Notes: a model not told the origin generated them from the sequence alone. A stretch of 64,000 nucleotides of DNA from Zhongshania aquatica (GCF_027257955.1 NZ_JANZNQ010000016.1:35193-99192), one strand, 5' to 3'; counted from the first letter of the stretch, positions 16,926 to 26,898 are shown. Numbers and translations are program-made.

Positions 16926-18071
16926 ATGTTAACGTCGCTGGTTTATGAGTCTGAACATGAAATATTTCGAGATTCAGTTAAAAAGTTCTTGGCTGCGGAA
17001 GTGGCGCCCTACCATGAGCAGTGGGAAGAAGACGGACAAGTTGACAGGGATTTATGGAGGAAGGCGGGTGAGCAGGGCTTTCTCGCGCCTTCAGTTCCAG
17101 AAGAGTACGGTGGGGTCGAAGTTGATTTTCGCTATAACGCCATTCTCGATGAGGAGTGTGCTCGCTCTGGGTTTACTGGGCTAGGCTGGAACTTACATTC
17201 TGATGTGGCCGTGCCGTACATCGTTCGTCTTGGTACAGATGCGCAAAAGAAAAAGTATTTGCCGGCTTGTGTTAGCGGCGATATCGTTACCGCTATCGCC
17301 ATGACAGAACCCTCTTCCGGATCGGATTTGCAGGGAATAAAAACAACAGCAGTACGAAAAGGTGACAGCTTTTATATAAATGGCTCTAAAACCTTCATTA
17401 CTAACGGTCAGCACGCAGATCTGGTTATCGTTGTTGCAAAAACCGATTCTGGTGCAGGCGCAGGTGGTATAAGTTTGTTCCTGGTGGAAGCGGGGAGCGC
17501 TGGCTTTACGAAAGGGAGAAACCTAAAAAAAATTGGTTTGAAGGCGCAGGATACGTCTGAACTGTCTTTCCAGGACGTATGCGTGCCAGCGTCATCGTTG
17601 CTCGGTGAGGAAGGTAAGGGTTTTACCTACTTGATGGAAGAATTACCGCAGGAGCGTTTGTGCGCTAGCATACTAGCTGTTCACAGTGCGCAAAATATTT
17701 TAGAGAAAACTGTTGATTACGTGTCGGAACGTACCGCGTTTGGTAAACCGATTTCGTTTTTTCAGAATACTCAATTTAAACTTGCCGAGATGGACGCAGA
17801 GTTGACATCCGCCGGCGCATTTCTCGATCGATGTTTGGCCCTTCATTTAAACCGAAAATTAGATCCGGTGACCGCGGCAAAGCTCAAACTGTTAACAACA
17901 GACTTGCAGGGAAAGATTATGGATGAGTGCCTGCAGTTGCACGGAGGCTACGGGTATATGTGGGAGTATCCAGTGGCTCGCGCGTGGGCCGATGCGCGAA
18001 TTCAGCGGATCTATGGCGGGACTAACGAAATAATGAAAGTGATTATCAGTCGAGCTTTACTCAAAACATAG
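16926..18071 (+). CDS. Acyl-CoA dehydrogenase (long-chain type)
   Basis: A 381-aa FAD enzyme that introduces a trans-2 double bond into an acyl-CoA. The flavin and substrate segments are clear: AIAMTEPSSGSDLQGIKT, ITNGQHADLVIVVAKT, the LPQERLCAS helix that carries the catalytic Glu in long-chain acyl-CoA dehydrogenases, ERTAFGKPIS, QLHGGYGYMWEYPVARAWAD and the terminal RIQRIYGGTNEIMK. In that last motif the Glu used by medium-chain enzymes (IYEGT) is Gly, consistent with the helix-G Glu being the base. It is the first of four acyl-CoA genes on the plus strand (dehydrogenase, hydratase, dehydrogenase, ligase), arranged with gaps of 70-370 bases. The substrate chain is unknown. Confidence 0.93.
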   Translation: MLTSLVYESEHEIFRDSVKKFLAAEVAPYHEQWEEDGQVDRDLWRKAGEQGFLAPSVPEEYGGVEVDFRYNAILDEECARSGFTGLGWNLHSDVAVPYIVRLGTDAQKKKYLPACVSGDIVTAIAMTEPSSGSDLQGIKTTAVRKGDSFYINGSKTFITNGQHADLVIVVAKTDSGAGAGGISLFLVEAGSAGFTKGRNLKKIGLKAQDTSELSFQDVCVPASSLLGEEGKGFTYLMEELPQERLCASILAVHSAQNILEKTVDYVSERTAFGKPISFFQNTQFKLAEMDAELTSAGAFLDRCLALHLNRKLDPVTAAKLKLLTTDLQGKIMDECLQLHGGYGYMWEYPVARAWADARIQRIYGGTNEIMKVIISRALLKT

Positions 18072-18145
18072 CTGTAGAGCTAATCTGTGTTTATGTCGAT
18101 ACTTTACAAATATGCGGTAGCTAAAAGTACTTTCCAGAGGTGTTT

Positions 18146-18934
18146 ATGTCGAATTTGAATTTGATCAAGGAGCAGTCAGAAACTGGCGTTTTACGCATTA
18201 TCATGAATCGGCCGGAAGTACATAACGCGTTTGACGATATCCAAATTCAGAGCTTGATTGAGGCTTTAAATTACGCACAAAACGACCCCACCGTAAAAGT
18301 CGTTATTCTGGAAGGCTCAGGCAAGAGCTTTTCGGCGGGTGGCGACATTAATTACATGCGTCGCATGGGCAGCAATACTTATGAAGATAATATCGAGGAT
18401 GCTAGCCGCCTCGCATTGTTAATGAAGACCCTAAGTTTTTTACCTAAACCTACTATTGCTCGGGTACACGGCGCTGCAATGGGCGGTGGCGTTGGTCTGG
18501 TTTGTTGCTGTGATTTCGCGATTGCCAGCCCCGCTGCAAAGCTAGCACTTAGCGAAATTAAGCTAGGGATGGTACCGGCAACGATAGCCCCCTACGTGGT
18601 TCAAACGATTGGTCCGAAAGCGGCCAGGCGTTTGTTTATGACCGGAGAAATGTTGAGCGCTGATAGCGCTCTGAAGCTAGGCTTCTTAAGTGAGCTTGTA
18701 GAAGAAGATCAGTTAGACGTGCGTATTGCCGAGCTCACAGCGGTGCTTCTAGCTAATGCGCCCAATGGGCTGAGTAAAGTTAAGAAAATTGTTAACGATG
18801 TTTCTCACGGTGAAATTGACGACGACATGATTGCCGGTACGGTTAAATTTATCGCCGATATTCGTGATTCGGATGAGGGGCGGGAGGGATTGAGTGCCTT
18901 TCTAGAAAAGCGGCCTCCTGCTTGGCGGGCTTAA
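18146..18934 (+). CDS. Enoyl-CoA hydratase/isomerase family protein
   Basis: About 262 aa when started at ATG 18146, with AGAGG just upstream; a GTG two codons earlier is possible. It is a crotonase-fold enzyme. The oxyanion-hole segments are GKSFSAGGDINYMRR and GAAMGGGVGLVCCCDFAIAS, and ALSEIKLGMVPATIAPYVV carries the downstream conserved Glu region. The VPATIAPYVVQTIGPKAARRL stretch looks most like methylglutaconyl-CoA or isohexenylglutaconyl-CoA hydratases (LiuC/AtuE), which take part in leucine or acyclic terpene breakdown. Together with the isovaleryl-CoA dehydrogenase-like gene that follows, this hints at branched-chain or isoprenoid acyl-CoA substrates, but the assignment is by similarity of short segments only. 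Confidence 0.9.
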   Translation: MSNLNLIKEQSETGVLRIIMNRPEVHNAFDDIQIQSLIEALNYAQNDPTVKVVILEGSGKSFSAGGDINYMRRMGSNTYEDNIEDASRLALLMKTLSFLPKPTIARVHGAAMGGGVGLVCCCDFAIASPAAKLALSEIKLGMVPATIAPYVVQTIGPKAARRLFMTGEMLSADSALKLGFLSELVEEDQLDVRIAELTAVLLANAPNGLSKVKKIVNDVSHGEIDDDMIAGTVKFIADIRDSDEGREGLSAFLEKRPPAWRA

Positions 18935-19219
18935 GTCACCCAGAACTGTAAGCAGGGAATGGTGTTGGTGTTAAATGATGTCGATGGTGAAGATGAGCAC
19001 ATTTATACAGCTTCCCATCGCAAGCCTATCTCAATAGTTTTTATAGCTACTCATTGCAAAAATGCAAATTATCTGCAATGCCTAATAGATCGTATTCTAA
19101 AACTTTATATTGCGTCGATTAAATGATGGCGGTATCGATATCGCTACTCTTTTTGCCATATAGGCCTGTGTAATTGTGGCGCGCGAAGTTCCTGACAAAA
19201 ATATGGATGGACACAAAAT

Positions 19220-20389
19220 ATGAGCCAATTTTCATTAACGGCAGATCAGCAAGCCCTGCTTGATCATGTAGATCGGTTTGCAAAAGATCAGCTCTTACCG
19301 CTCGCCGAAAGAATGGACAATGAAGAGTGGTGGCCACCGGAAATCATGAGAAAGATTGGGGAACTTGGTTTCCTTGGCGTTACCGTCGCAGAAAAGTTCG
19401 GCGGTGCCGGTATGAGCATGCTGGAGGCGGGTATCATTTTGCAGGGCATGGCTAGATATAATCATGCCTTCGCATTGTCATGGGTTGCCCACGATAACTT
19501 ATGTGCAAATAATATCTATAAAAACGGCAGCGCATACATACAAGAAAAGTATTTGCCAAAATTGTGTTCAGGTGAGTGGATTGGCTGTCTCGGTCTAACT
19601 GAGCCCGGGGCCGGTTCCGACGCCCTAGGATCTATGCGTACCAAGGCAATACGTGACGGCGACGATTACGTAATCAATGGAACGAAGATCTATATCACTA
19701 ACGGCCCCGTCGCTGACATATGTTTGCTATACGCCAAGACAGAGCAGGGTAAGGGATCGAAGGGGATTACTGCATTCGTTGTTGAAACAAACACTCCCGG
19801 ATTCAAAGTTGCACAAAAGCTAAACAAAATGGGCTTCCGTGGTAGTCAAACGGCGGAACTCGTTTTTGAAGACATGCGCGTTCCTGCTAAGAATATTGTG
19901 GGTGCAGAGCACCAAGGGCATCGCGTTGTAATGAGTGGCTTGGACTTTGAGCGCGCGATGATTGGCCCTATTAATGTTGGTATAGCTGAGCGAGCGCTCG
20001 CATTGTCAGTAAATTACGCAAAGACCAGAGAGCAATTCGGAAAGCCAATTGCTGAGTTTCAGATGGTGCAGTCGCGCTTAGCGGATATGTACGTTTGGAC
20101 CGAGACCATGAAGAATTTTTGTTGGACTGTGTTAGCGGAGGTGTCTGGTGTAGATGAAACCCAGGCGGGTCACGGTGAGATCCATGCCCGAACCGCTGCG
20201 TCGGTTATGTATTGTGCGGATACAGCTAATAAAGTACTGAATAACGCTGTGCAGATATTTGGTGGTAATGGATATATATGGGAATCGGAAATTAATCGGC
20301 TATTTCGTTCTATTAAATTACTTGAGATCGGCGCTGGTACCACGGAGGTCCGTAAAATGATAATAAGTGGTGAAATGCTGAAGGCATAG
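19220..20389 (+). CDS. Acyl-CoA dehydrogenase (isovaleryl-CoA dehydrogenase-like)
   Basis: A 389-aa acyl-CoA dehydrogenase. Segments typical of the family are GCLGLTEPGAGSDALGSMRT, ITNGPVADICLLYAKT, KMGFRGSQTAELVFEDMRVP and KTREQFGKPIAEFQ. The catalytic Glu of isovaleryl-type enzymes is expected in VMSGLDFERAMI, and the C terminus LLEIGAGTTEVRKMIISGEM also follows the isovaleryl-CoA dehydrogenase pattern (EIGAGTSEVRR). The gene lies 285 bases after the enoyl-CoA hydratase; the gap contains AT-rich sequence and no gene. Oxidation of a branched short- or medium-chain acyl-CoA is likely. Whether it serves leucine breakdown or the side chain of an isoprenoid or steroid cannot be decided here. Confidence 0.92.
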   Translation: MSQFSLTADQQALLDHVDRFAKDQLLPLAERMDNEEWWPPEIMRKIGELGFLGVTVAEKFGGAGMSMLEAGIILQGMARYNHAFALSWVAHDNLCANNIYKNGSAYIQEKYLPKLCSGEWIGCLGLTEPGAGSDALGSMRTKAIRDGDDYVINGTKIYITNGPVADICLLYAKTEQGKGSKGITAFVVETNTPGFKVAQKLNKMGFRGSQTAELVFEDMRVPAKNIVGAEHQGHRVVMSGLDFERAMIGPINVGIAERALALSVNYAKTREQFGKPIAEFQMVQSRLADMYVWTETMKNFCWTVLAEVSGVDETQAGHGEIHARTAASVMYCADTANKVLNNAVQIFGGNGYIWESEINRLFRSIKLLEIGAGTTEVRKMIISGEMLKA

Positions 20390-20761
20390 TGTGGCTGATG
20401 CTCAATGTGAATAAAAGCGTCGCGAGGATGCCCGCGTAGCGACGTGTGGAGCTAGTTAAATAGTCATCATGTGCTGTGGTGCGCAGTTGTAAATTTCAGT
20501 GTCGATTACTCGGGCATATCCTGACGATGTTTCTATACAAGCGATGGCTGTCGACTATTGGTTTGTATGCGTAGATTCTGTGTTTACAGATCTGACCGGT
20601 TATAGTAATCCAATTGGACTATAATCTTGGCAAGAAATAAATTTGTTCTAAAAATAAAAAAGTACTAGCGAAATATCACCTATCGATTTTATACGTTGAC
20701 ACGAGCGTGGTGTGCTTTTTGCGTATTTTCTGTGTTGTCTGTGAACAGGTGGAAATGAACT
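20390..20761. other. Intergenic region, about 370 bases, with a 10-bp palindrome
   Basis: No gene is visible. A short hairpin (CGTCGC at 20418-20423 with GCGACG at 20439-20444) follows the dehydrogenase gene without a T-run. TCCAATTGGA at 20609-20618 is a perfect palindrome flanked by TATAG and CTATA, and may be an operator for the acyl-CoA ligase gene. Both are read from symmetry alone. Confidence 0.35.
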
Positions 20762-22327
20762 ATGATGAGTTGTACGCAGCCCATTCGACGCGCTGCTCAA
20801 GTGACACCGAATAATGTGGCTTTAATCTGCGGTGATAGAAAGCACACGTTTTCAGAGACTCAGCACCGGATATCCTGCTTGGCTCGCTGCCTTGTGGACG
20901 GTGGTTTTAAGGAAGGTGATCGCGCTGCATTGCTGGCTTTAAATTCTGATAGATACTATGAGATTTTTTTTGCTATTCCGTGGTCTGGCGGGGTAGTCGT
21001 TCCACTTAATATACGATGGTCTTTAGCTGAGCTTCTGTACAGCTTGAATGACTCCGGCACGAGCGTCATGTTTGTTGATGATATGTTCGTTAGTTTGGCA
21101 GAAAAAATTAACGACGAACTCGGGCCGGTGATTAGATTTATATACATAGGTGATGGCGCGTGCCCAGAATGGATGTCGCGTTATGACGTAATGATGGATG
21201 TGAGTGAACCCTTATTAGATGCTGGTCGCTGTGGTGACGATCTACTGGGTATTTTTTATACCGGTGGTACAACAGGATTTCCAAAAGGTGTCATGTTGTC
21301 ACACAATAATTTTTATAGCAGCGCACTTTCTATGATGAGCGAAATGGGGATAAGAACTCCATACGTACGTTATTTGCATGCTGCCCCTATGTTTCATATT
21401 GCTGATGCGGCGGTCGGTATGGCCAATACGTTGGCGGGAAATACACATGTTTTTATACCCGCATTTGAGCCGTCTTCCGTGATGAATGCCATCGCAAAAT
21501 TTGACGTAACGGATGTTTTACTTGTCCCGACGATGATTGGAATGCTACTTGAACATGAAGGGTTCGCATCTGCGAAGTTAGGTTCATTAAAAAAAATAGT
21601 GTATGGCGCGTCGCCCATGCCGCTCGGTGTTCTTCATAAAGTGATGGAAAAACTATCTCACGTGGCCTTGTATCAGGCCTATGGTCAAACTGAGCTTGCA
21701 CCAGTTATTTCGATACTGCGACCTGAACACCACGTTTTAACGGGAGACGGTGCAGATAAAGTCCGATCTGCAGGTCAAGCGAGCGTTATTGTCGAGATCA
21801 AAGTCATAGATTCTGATGGTGCACCGCTGCTTGCCGGCGAAGTTGGCGAGGTTTTGGTCAAAGGCCCGAATACCATGCTTGGCTATTGGGAAATGCCTGA
21901 GCAAACAAAATCAACAATCAATGACGGGTGGGTGCACACTGGTGATGCTGGTTATCTAGACGACGATGGTTTTTTATTTCTTGTTGATCGTGTAAAGGAC
22001 ATGATAGTTACCGGTGGTGAAAATGTCTTCTCTGCAGAAGTAGAGAATGTGGTTTCTCAGCATCCCGCGGTGCAGGAGGTTGCTGTGATAGGTATTCCTC
22101 ACCCTAAGTGGGGCGAGTCGGTTCACGCAGTTGTTCGGCTCAGTTCGCATAGTTCAGCTAGTGAAAAGGAGCTAATAGAGTATTGTCGCGCAGCAATAGC
22201 CGCGTATAAATGCCCTCGGAGTGTGACTTTTGTTTCAGATCCGTTACCGACAACAAGTGTTGGAAAGATATCTAAAAAGGACATTCGTAAACCGTACTGG
22301 AACGACAGTGATAAGGCCATAAATTAG
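20762..22327 (+). CDS. AMP-dependent acyl-CoA synthetase/ligase
   Basis: A 521-aa ANL-superfamily ligase that activates a carboxylic acid to its CoA thioester through an acyl-AMP. Motifs in order: the P-loop-like IFYTGGTTGFPKGVMLSHNN at about residue 164, the YQAYGQTELAPV motif, GWVHTGDAGYLDDDGFLFLVDRVKDMI as the hinge region, GGENVFSAEVENVV, and the C-terminal catalytic lysine in TTSVGKISKKDIRK. AGGTGG lies about 10 bases before the first of two adjacent ATGs. It would feed the acyl-CoA dehydrogenases upstream. The most likely substrates are medium- to long-chain or cyclic acids; the sequence does not separate these. Confidence 0.93.
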   Translation: MMSCTQPIRRAAQVTPNNVALICGDRKHTFSETQHRISCLARCLVDGGFKEGDRAALLALNSDRYYEIFFAIPWSGGVVVPLNIRWSLAELLYSLNDSGTSVMFVDDMFVSLAEKINDELGPVIRFIYIGDGACPEWMSRYDVMMDVSEPLLDAGRCGDDLLGIFYTGGTTGFPKGVMLSHNNFYSSALSMMSEMGIRTPYVRYLHAAPMFHIADAAVGMANTLAGNTHVFIPAFEPSSVMNAIAKFDVTDVLLVPTMIGMLLEHEGFASAKLGSLKKIVYGASPMPLGVLHKVMEKLSHVALYQAYGQTELAPVISILRPEHHVLTGDGADKVRSAGQASVIVEIKVIDSDGAPLLAGEVGEVLVKGPNTMLGYWEMPEQTKSTINDGWVHTGDAGYLDDDGFLFLVDRVKDMIVTGGENVFSAEVENVVSQHPAVQEVAVIGIPHPKWGESVHAVVRLSSHSSASEKELIEYCRAAIAAYKCPRSVTFVSDPLPTTSVGKISKKDIRKPYWNDSDKAIN

Positions 22328-22425
22328 CTTATTGTCAGTTTCGTTATATGTTGTATTTAGCGTGAATATAGCCTTTTATCTTGATACCTAATCTACATTA
22401 TTCATTTACTCAGACATAAATAGAA

Positions 22426-23586
22426 ATGCGTCATTCAACGAATTCTTTTGCAAGTGAGTATCAAGCAAATAGCCAGGCTGATTATGGTCGTCTTGTTGGC
22501 GCTATATATGACTGTCTTTCAGATAATAATCCCGTGCAGGCCCTTCTTGTTCTATTGGCAGAATGCTTCCATGCCGAGATGGTTTCTCTCGTTGTGAGTT
22601 CATCTAGGAACGTGAGTAACGGTAAAATACTCATGGTGAGTCGACGTAGTTTAGGAGATATAGGGTATTACGAAGGGCAGTCCATTCCATTGAGTTCGAC
22701 GAGAATCTCGCAAGTTACCAAATCACATGTATTTCCTGCGTCGCTAGCACCTGATGATGAAAAAGCGTGCAAAGTATATGACTTATTCTTGGAGTCGGTG
22801 GATTTTTATAATTCGTATACAGTAGCGCTTTTTGATGACGGCGAGGCTGTGACCTTACTTAAGATTGGTCGAGGCCGCGGACTAAATTATTTCTCTGCAA
22901 TAGAGCGGGAGCTTATTGATGTGCTTGTGCGGCATATAAAACAGTTTATGTGCGTGAGCAAACAGATAAAACGTGTGGAATTAGAGCGTACTATTTTCTA
23001 CAGTGTGGTTGAAAAATGCTCTTTGGCAACTATTGCCCTAGATCATCGAGGTTTGATAGTGCATGTCAACCAATGTGCTGAAAACCTGTTGCGCAGAACG
23101 CCGGAGATATGTGTCGAAAGCGGACGGATTGAGCTCACTGATCTTGCTACTCAATGTAAATTCGAAGCCATAATATCTCGTATACTCTGTGCAGACCATC
23201 GTGAACCCCCCAGCCAATTGGAAGTCATGCGTGTTTCGAGAGATGGGCACTCTTTGGATTTAGGCTTGGCCATACGACCGGTAGCGGCGAAACACGGCAT
23301 ACCGCCAGCGGGTGCGCCGGCGATCGCTGTATTCATTCGCGATACCAGTTTATATTCTTCGGCGCCTGCCGCCATTGTAAGTGAACTCTTTGCACTTTCT
23401 CCCATGGAGGCGCGAGTCGCGCTGTTATTGGCGGACGGTCTTAACCTGGTTGAAATATCGGAATTTATCGGTATAGCGCACGCGACGGTGCGCACTCATC
23501 TAAGGTCGGTGTTCAAGAAGATGGGCGTTGACCGTCAGGCGTTAGTTGTAAGATTGGTTTTGATGAGTGTGGCGTGCTTGGCGTAG
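22426..23586 (+). CDS. LuxR-type transcriptional regulator with PAS-like sensory region
   Basis: A 386-aa regulator. The last 65 residues form a LuxR/GerE helix-turn-helix: LFALSPMEARVALLLADGLN, then AHATVRTHLRSVFKKMGVDR. Upstream, residues about 185-300 (FYSVVEKCSLATIALDHRG, then VNQCAENLL) look like a PAS-type domain, and the first 180 residues could be a GAF-like domain, though I cannot assign it with certainty. There is no receiver domain with a phosphorylatable Asp motif, so it probably senses a ligand directly. The gene is 98 bases after the acyl-CoA ligase and convergent with a TonB receptor gene. Regulators of this architecture are common in the same lineage beside lipid and steroid catabolic genes; its targets are unknown. 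Confidence 0.88.
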   Translation: MRHSTNSFASEYQANSQADYGRLVGAIYDCLSDNNPVQALLVLLAECFHAEMVSLVVSSSRNVSNGKILMVSRRSLGDIGYYEGQSIPLSSTRISQVTKSHVFPASLAPDDEKACKVYDLFLESVDFYNSYTVALFDDGEAVTLLKIGRGRGLNYFSAIERELIDVLVRHIKQFMCVSKQIKRVELERTIFYSVVEKCSLATIALDHRGLIVHVNQCAENLLRRTPEICVESGRIELTDLATQCKFEAIISRILCADHREPPSQLEVMRVSRDGHSLDLGLAIRPVAAKHGIPPAGAPAIAVFIRDTSLYSSAPAAIVSELFALSPMEARVALLLADGLNLVEISEFIGIAHATVRTHLRSVFKKMGVDRQALVVRLVLMSVACLA

Positions 23587-23860
23587 TGGTTTGGAACTGT
23601 ACTTCGCTTGGCTATTCAACTCAGTGAGGCTTTGTGGTGTCGGTATTTTCCCTTTGTTGTTTGTCACTAAAATAACGATGTAGGGGGTGAGTATGCTAGA
23701 TAGAAGATGTAACTTGTCACCGGCTGCTATTGATGATCCCGACTTTTAACTAATAAACGATTATAAATTGGGCCGCCATCTGCATGTAGGTCTACCACCA
23801 GAGGCTAGGGGCTTGAGGTACGCCCCGGCCGCTAGTAGTGGACTCCAGCCCTTGGTGTGA

Positions 23861-26245
23861 TTAATCTGTAATGCCAAAGTTATAGCGGAAATCTATAGAG
23901 TATTGTGTTTCATCTGGATGAGTAATCGCAACGTAATTACCCCCTTGAAGGGTTGTGTCCAACACAATCATTCTTTCTTGTTCCTCTGTTAAGTTCTTTG
24001 CATTGAATATCACTGCCCAGCGTTTATTTTCTGGGCCAATGGCTAAACGTGCATTGATTTTGGTCGTTGCTTCTTGGAGGGTCTTTTCGTCTAAATCGTA
24101 GTCTAAGTAATGCTCACCTTGATAAAGAATGTCGAAGGCAAACATACCGCCTATATTCCAGTTGCGAGCAATTGGGAAGCGAATTGTGGGGGTGAGGCTG
24201 CCGGTAATTTTAGGGTTGAACGGTAGTTCTTTACCGCTAAGGTCTTGGGATGGCGGCGCGTCTTGGCCACATTCAGGCGCGGCATTTCTGTCATCCCAAG
24301 TTGTCGGGCCACAGGGGAAGTCGCCGTATTTTGCTTCGTTGAATCCGAGGCTGCCCTGCACTGTCAGCCACGGCATTGGGGGTAACCAATTAAAATCCAC
24401 CTCAACGCCCCATGATTCGGCTTCCTCTACATTTGTGGTGTATATCACCGTTCCATCAAAAATATTTAACTGCAGATTGTCAAACTGTATGCTGTAAAGG
24501 GTGGCGTTCACCTCCAATGTTTGTTGGAGTAATCTACTTTTAATACCAAGCTCAGCGGATAATGCTTCTTCAGGTTTATACCGCAGGTATCTAGTGTTTA
24601 TGATGGGGCCGGAAAAGCCACCGCTCTTAAAGCCCTTAGATACATTGCCAAACAAGGTCAGTTCGTCGACAGGCGACCAACTTATGGCAATTTTCGGCGA
24701 GAACTCATCCTCTTTTATTCGGCCTTTCTCGTAGTAGTTTTCTGAGCCATTGGTGACTTCTGGTATTGGCGAGTCAGAGTAGTTAGATTGCTCTCCGTCA
24801 ATGGTTTCGGTTCCGATACGCAAGCCTAATGATGTGGTAACTGAGTCAGAAAGATGCCAGTCTGCCTGACCGAACAGTGCGTAAGTTTCAGATTTAGTAT
24901 GGACAGACGTTTCGATAATAATATCTTCGGCAACTGCGGAGATCACGCCGATATCGGCGAGTTGAGAAAATAATGCCCCTAGAAAAGCGGGTAGTGGTAC
25001 TCCGCGCCCCTCTGCAATTACCGGTGCTAAGGCGATCAAACCGTCGTACACAATGAAGGTATTTTGACTTACATGTGACTCTGCCTGGCCAGCGAATAGC
25101 CCAAACATCCAATCTATTGAGTGGCCCCAGCCAAACAGGGGAAGGCTATCAGCGCTGTAACGTAATTCAAAATGTTTTTGCTTATATCGCTCAGGGCCGT
25201 CAGTTTCGAAATAGCCAGAGTTGACGGGACTAAAATCCGTATCCAGGAGAAACGGAGTGTCGACTCTAGCCCAGCTGATCAGGGCGTCGATGCTGCTATT
25301 TCGAAATTGCAAAAAGTCTCCAATATCAATATTCGTTTTTAGTGCAATGGAATCGCTCGCACGATTAGAGTAGGTTGGGGAATTGGCAGAGCGAGTGTCA
25401 TTAAACTCGTCATCTTCTATTTTGGGGTCTTTTTGTGCAAAAGTGGCGCGTGCGGTATCGGTAAGATAGGAGTGCTGAAAGCCATTACCTACGCCTTCAT
25501 ACTCACTGCTGAAAGCGATCAGTTTAATATCTATGTTTTCATTGGGAAGGTAATCAAGTCGTACGCGCACTGATTCATCTTTAAATTCTTCTTTCTCATT
25601 GTTGCGCGCAGTATTATATAGCCCAAGGTATTTCTCTCGTTTTCGCCAACTGATGCGAGCAGCAAGAACCTCGTCAATAATTGGAAAGCTAGCTGCCGCT
25701 TCGTAACGTTTGCCATCGAGTCGCTCTTCCGCCACTTGGACGTAGCCTTCTGGCTCAAAAGAAGGTGATTTTGTGGTGAAGTTTAGCACGCCGGCAATGG
25801 TGTTTTTCCCAAAGAGGGTTCCCTGGGGGCCGCGTAACACTTCCAGCCTTTCTAGGTCGAATACGCCGTCATTGGTGAATGTGCTGCGGCCGTAACTAAT
25901 GCCATCAATAACCAAACCTACCGACGGTTCTATATTTCTTGCCAGCGGCGGTGACCCGAAGCCACGGATTGTTGTTGAGCTATTCTGCGGATTTGACGCC
26001 GTAAATTTAACATTAGGTGTGTATTGTACTAAGCTCTGGGCGTCGACAATCGCTGCTTCGCTAGCCATATCCCCCGATAGCGCGGAAACAGACATAGGTA
26101 CGTCTTGAAGGCTCTGGGATCGCTTTTGAGCAGTAACAATTACCTCTTCCAGTATCCTCTTATTATCTTGCTGAGCGAAGGCAGTGGAATTTAAGAAAAT
26201 CGGAAAAATGAGTATGAGCATACTTTGGTTTGTTTTTCTTTTCAT
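23861..26245 (-). CDS. TonB-dependent outer-membrane receptor
   Basis: A 794-aa outer-membrane receptor. It opens with a signal peptide (MKRKTNQSMLILIFPIFLNS to AFAQ). The EEVIVTAQKRSQSLQDVPMS segment typical of this subfamily follows, then the plug with TTIRGFGSPPLARN and LERLEVLRGPQGTLFGKNTI, and a beta barrel ending in the aromatic C-terminal strand YSIDFRYNFGITD. Barrel strand features such as LFGNVSKGFKSGGFSG are typical. It would import a scarce or large compound by energy from TonB-ExbBD. Proteins with the VTAQKR plug start are very numerous in marine gammaproteobacteria that use steroids, aromatics or complex organics. It is transcribed towards the LuxR gene and away from the second receptor at 26899. 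Confidence 0.95.
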   Translation of the reverse strand: MKRKTNQSMLILIFPIFLNSTAFAQQDNKRILEEVIVTAQKRSQSLQDVPMSVSALSGDMASEAAIVDAQSLVQYTPNVKFTASNPQNSSTTIRGFGSPPLARNIEPSVGLVIDGISYGRSTFTNDGVFDLERLEVLRGPQGTLFGKNTIAGVLNFTTKSPSFEPEGYVQVAEERLDGKRYEAAASFPIIDEVLAARISWRKREKYLGLYNTARNNEKEEFKDESVRVRLDYLPNENIDIKLIAFSSEYEGVGNGFQHSYLTDTARATFAQKDPKIEDDEFNDTRSANSPTYSNRASDSIALKTNIDIGDFLQFRNSSIDALISWARVDTPFLLDTDFSPVNSGYFETDGPERYKQKHFELRYSADSLPLFGWGHSIDWMFGLFAGQAESHVSQNTFIVYDGLIALAPVIAEGRGVPLPAFLGALFSQLADIGVISAVAEDIIIETSVHTKSETYALFGQADWHLSDSVTTSLGLRIGTETIDGEQSNYSDSPIPEVTNGSENYYEKGRIKEDEFSPKIAISWSPVDELTLFGNVSKGFKSGGFSGPIINTRYLRYKPEEALSAELGIKSRLLQQTLEVNATLYSIQFDNLQLNIFDGTVIYTTNVEEAESWGVEVDFNWLPPMPWLTVQGSLGFNEAKYGDFPCGPTTWDDRNAAPECGQDAPPSQDLSGKELPFNPKITGSLTPTIRFPIARNWNIGGMFAFDILYQGEHYLDYDLDEKTLQEATTKINARLAIGPENKRWAVIFNAKNLTEEQERMIVLDTTLQGGNYVAITHPDETQYSIDFRYNFGITD

Positions 26246-26898
26246 AAATCTTCCTATTATTATTTTATAAGTAGCTTATAAATCATCGAGATGATGAGTG
26301 CGCTAAATATGCGGCTTCAGTCATAGTTTGCTATTGCAAATCACGTAGAATCTGAGCGTTGTATAGTCAAGCTGAAATAGTTGTAGGCATGCTTCGTGTG
26401 GCAATATTGGTTCGTATTCGACTCTTTTTTATGAGTTAAACGTATGTCGACTATCAGCAATATGAATATTTTAATCTTATAAGGTTTGTATTTTCATCAG
26501 AAGATAGAATCTATGGATACAGAGTAGACAAAAAAGCACTAGTTCTGTCGTCTTGAATAATGTAATGCACGGGAGGATAAAGCGTGCTGCTATTAAGTAA
26601 AGTTAGTTCAAGTGTTGCTCATTTCTGGAAAAAGTGTGATTCCAATGCAGTGTATATCGCGTAGGTTTAGTTGGTTACGATGTTCGTTGATAATAAAAAT
26701 ATGAAATAGAAATCGCTGTTAAACCGTATTCTGATCTTGCTGTCGCATGTAATTCGTCGCCTGTATATTTCTATTGGTGAGATTCCTTGCTATGCACTAG
26801 ATAGCTGATTTCAGCGGCTTAGAAGAGGGAAATTTCATATTTTGTCTTCAGGCGGGCGGTTCGAATCAATACAACTATAAAAAGGAGCGTATAAGGTT
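26246..26898. other. Divergent intergenic region between two TonB receptors, about 650 bases
   Basis: This AT-rich spacer must contain promoters for both divergent receptor genes. I see no gene in it. The clearest element is the inverted repeat listed at 26282-26295. An AAAGGAG ribosome-binding site precedes the plus-strand receptor. Confidence 0.5.
26282..26295. promoter_or_regulatory. Inverted repeat ATCATC-GA-GATGAT near the minus-strand TonB receptor start
   Basis: A 6-bp inverted repeat around GA sits 37 bases upstream of the receptor's start codon, a position fit for an operator. It shares the ATC-GA-GAT core with the repeat at 8025-8036. The pairing of two such sites in front of co-functional genes is suggestive, but the core also occurs inside a coding gene at about 57990, so chance is possible. 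Confidence 0.35.

Noticed and set aside
20418..20444. Hairpin CGTCGC/GCGACG as terminator after the isovaleryl-type dehydrogenase
   Set aside because: The stem is only 6 bp and no T-run follows, so it is not listed as a separate feature.
24129..25112. Antisense frames within the minus-strand TonB receptor
   Set aside because: They mirror the codon pattern of the receptor gene and have no independent support.
26855..26870. GGTTCGAATC, resembling a tRNA T-loop
   Set aside because: No acceptor, D or anticodon arms surround it; it is not the missing tRNA-Arg half.
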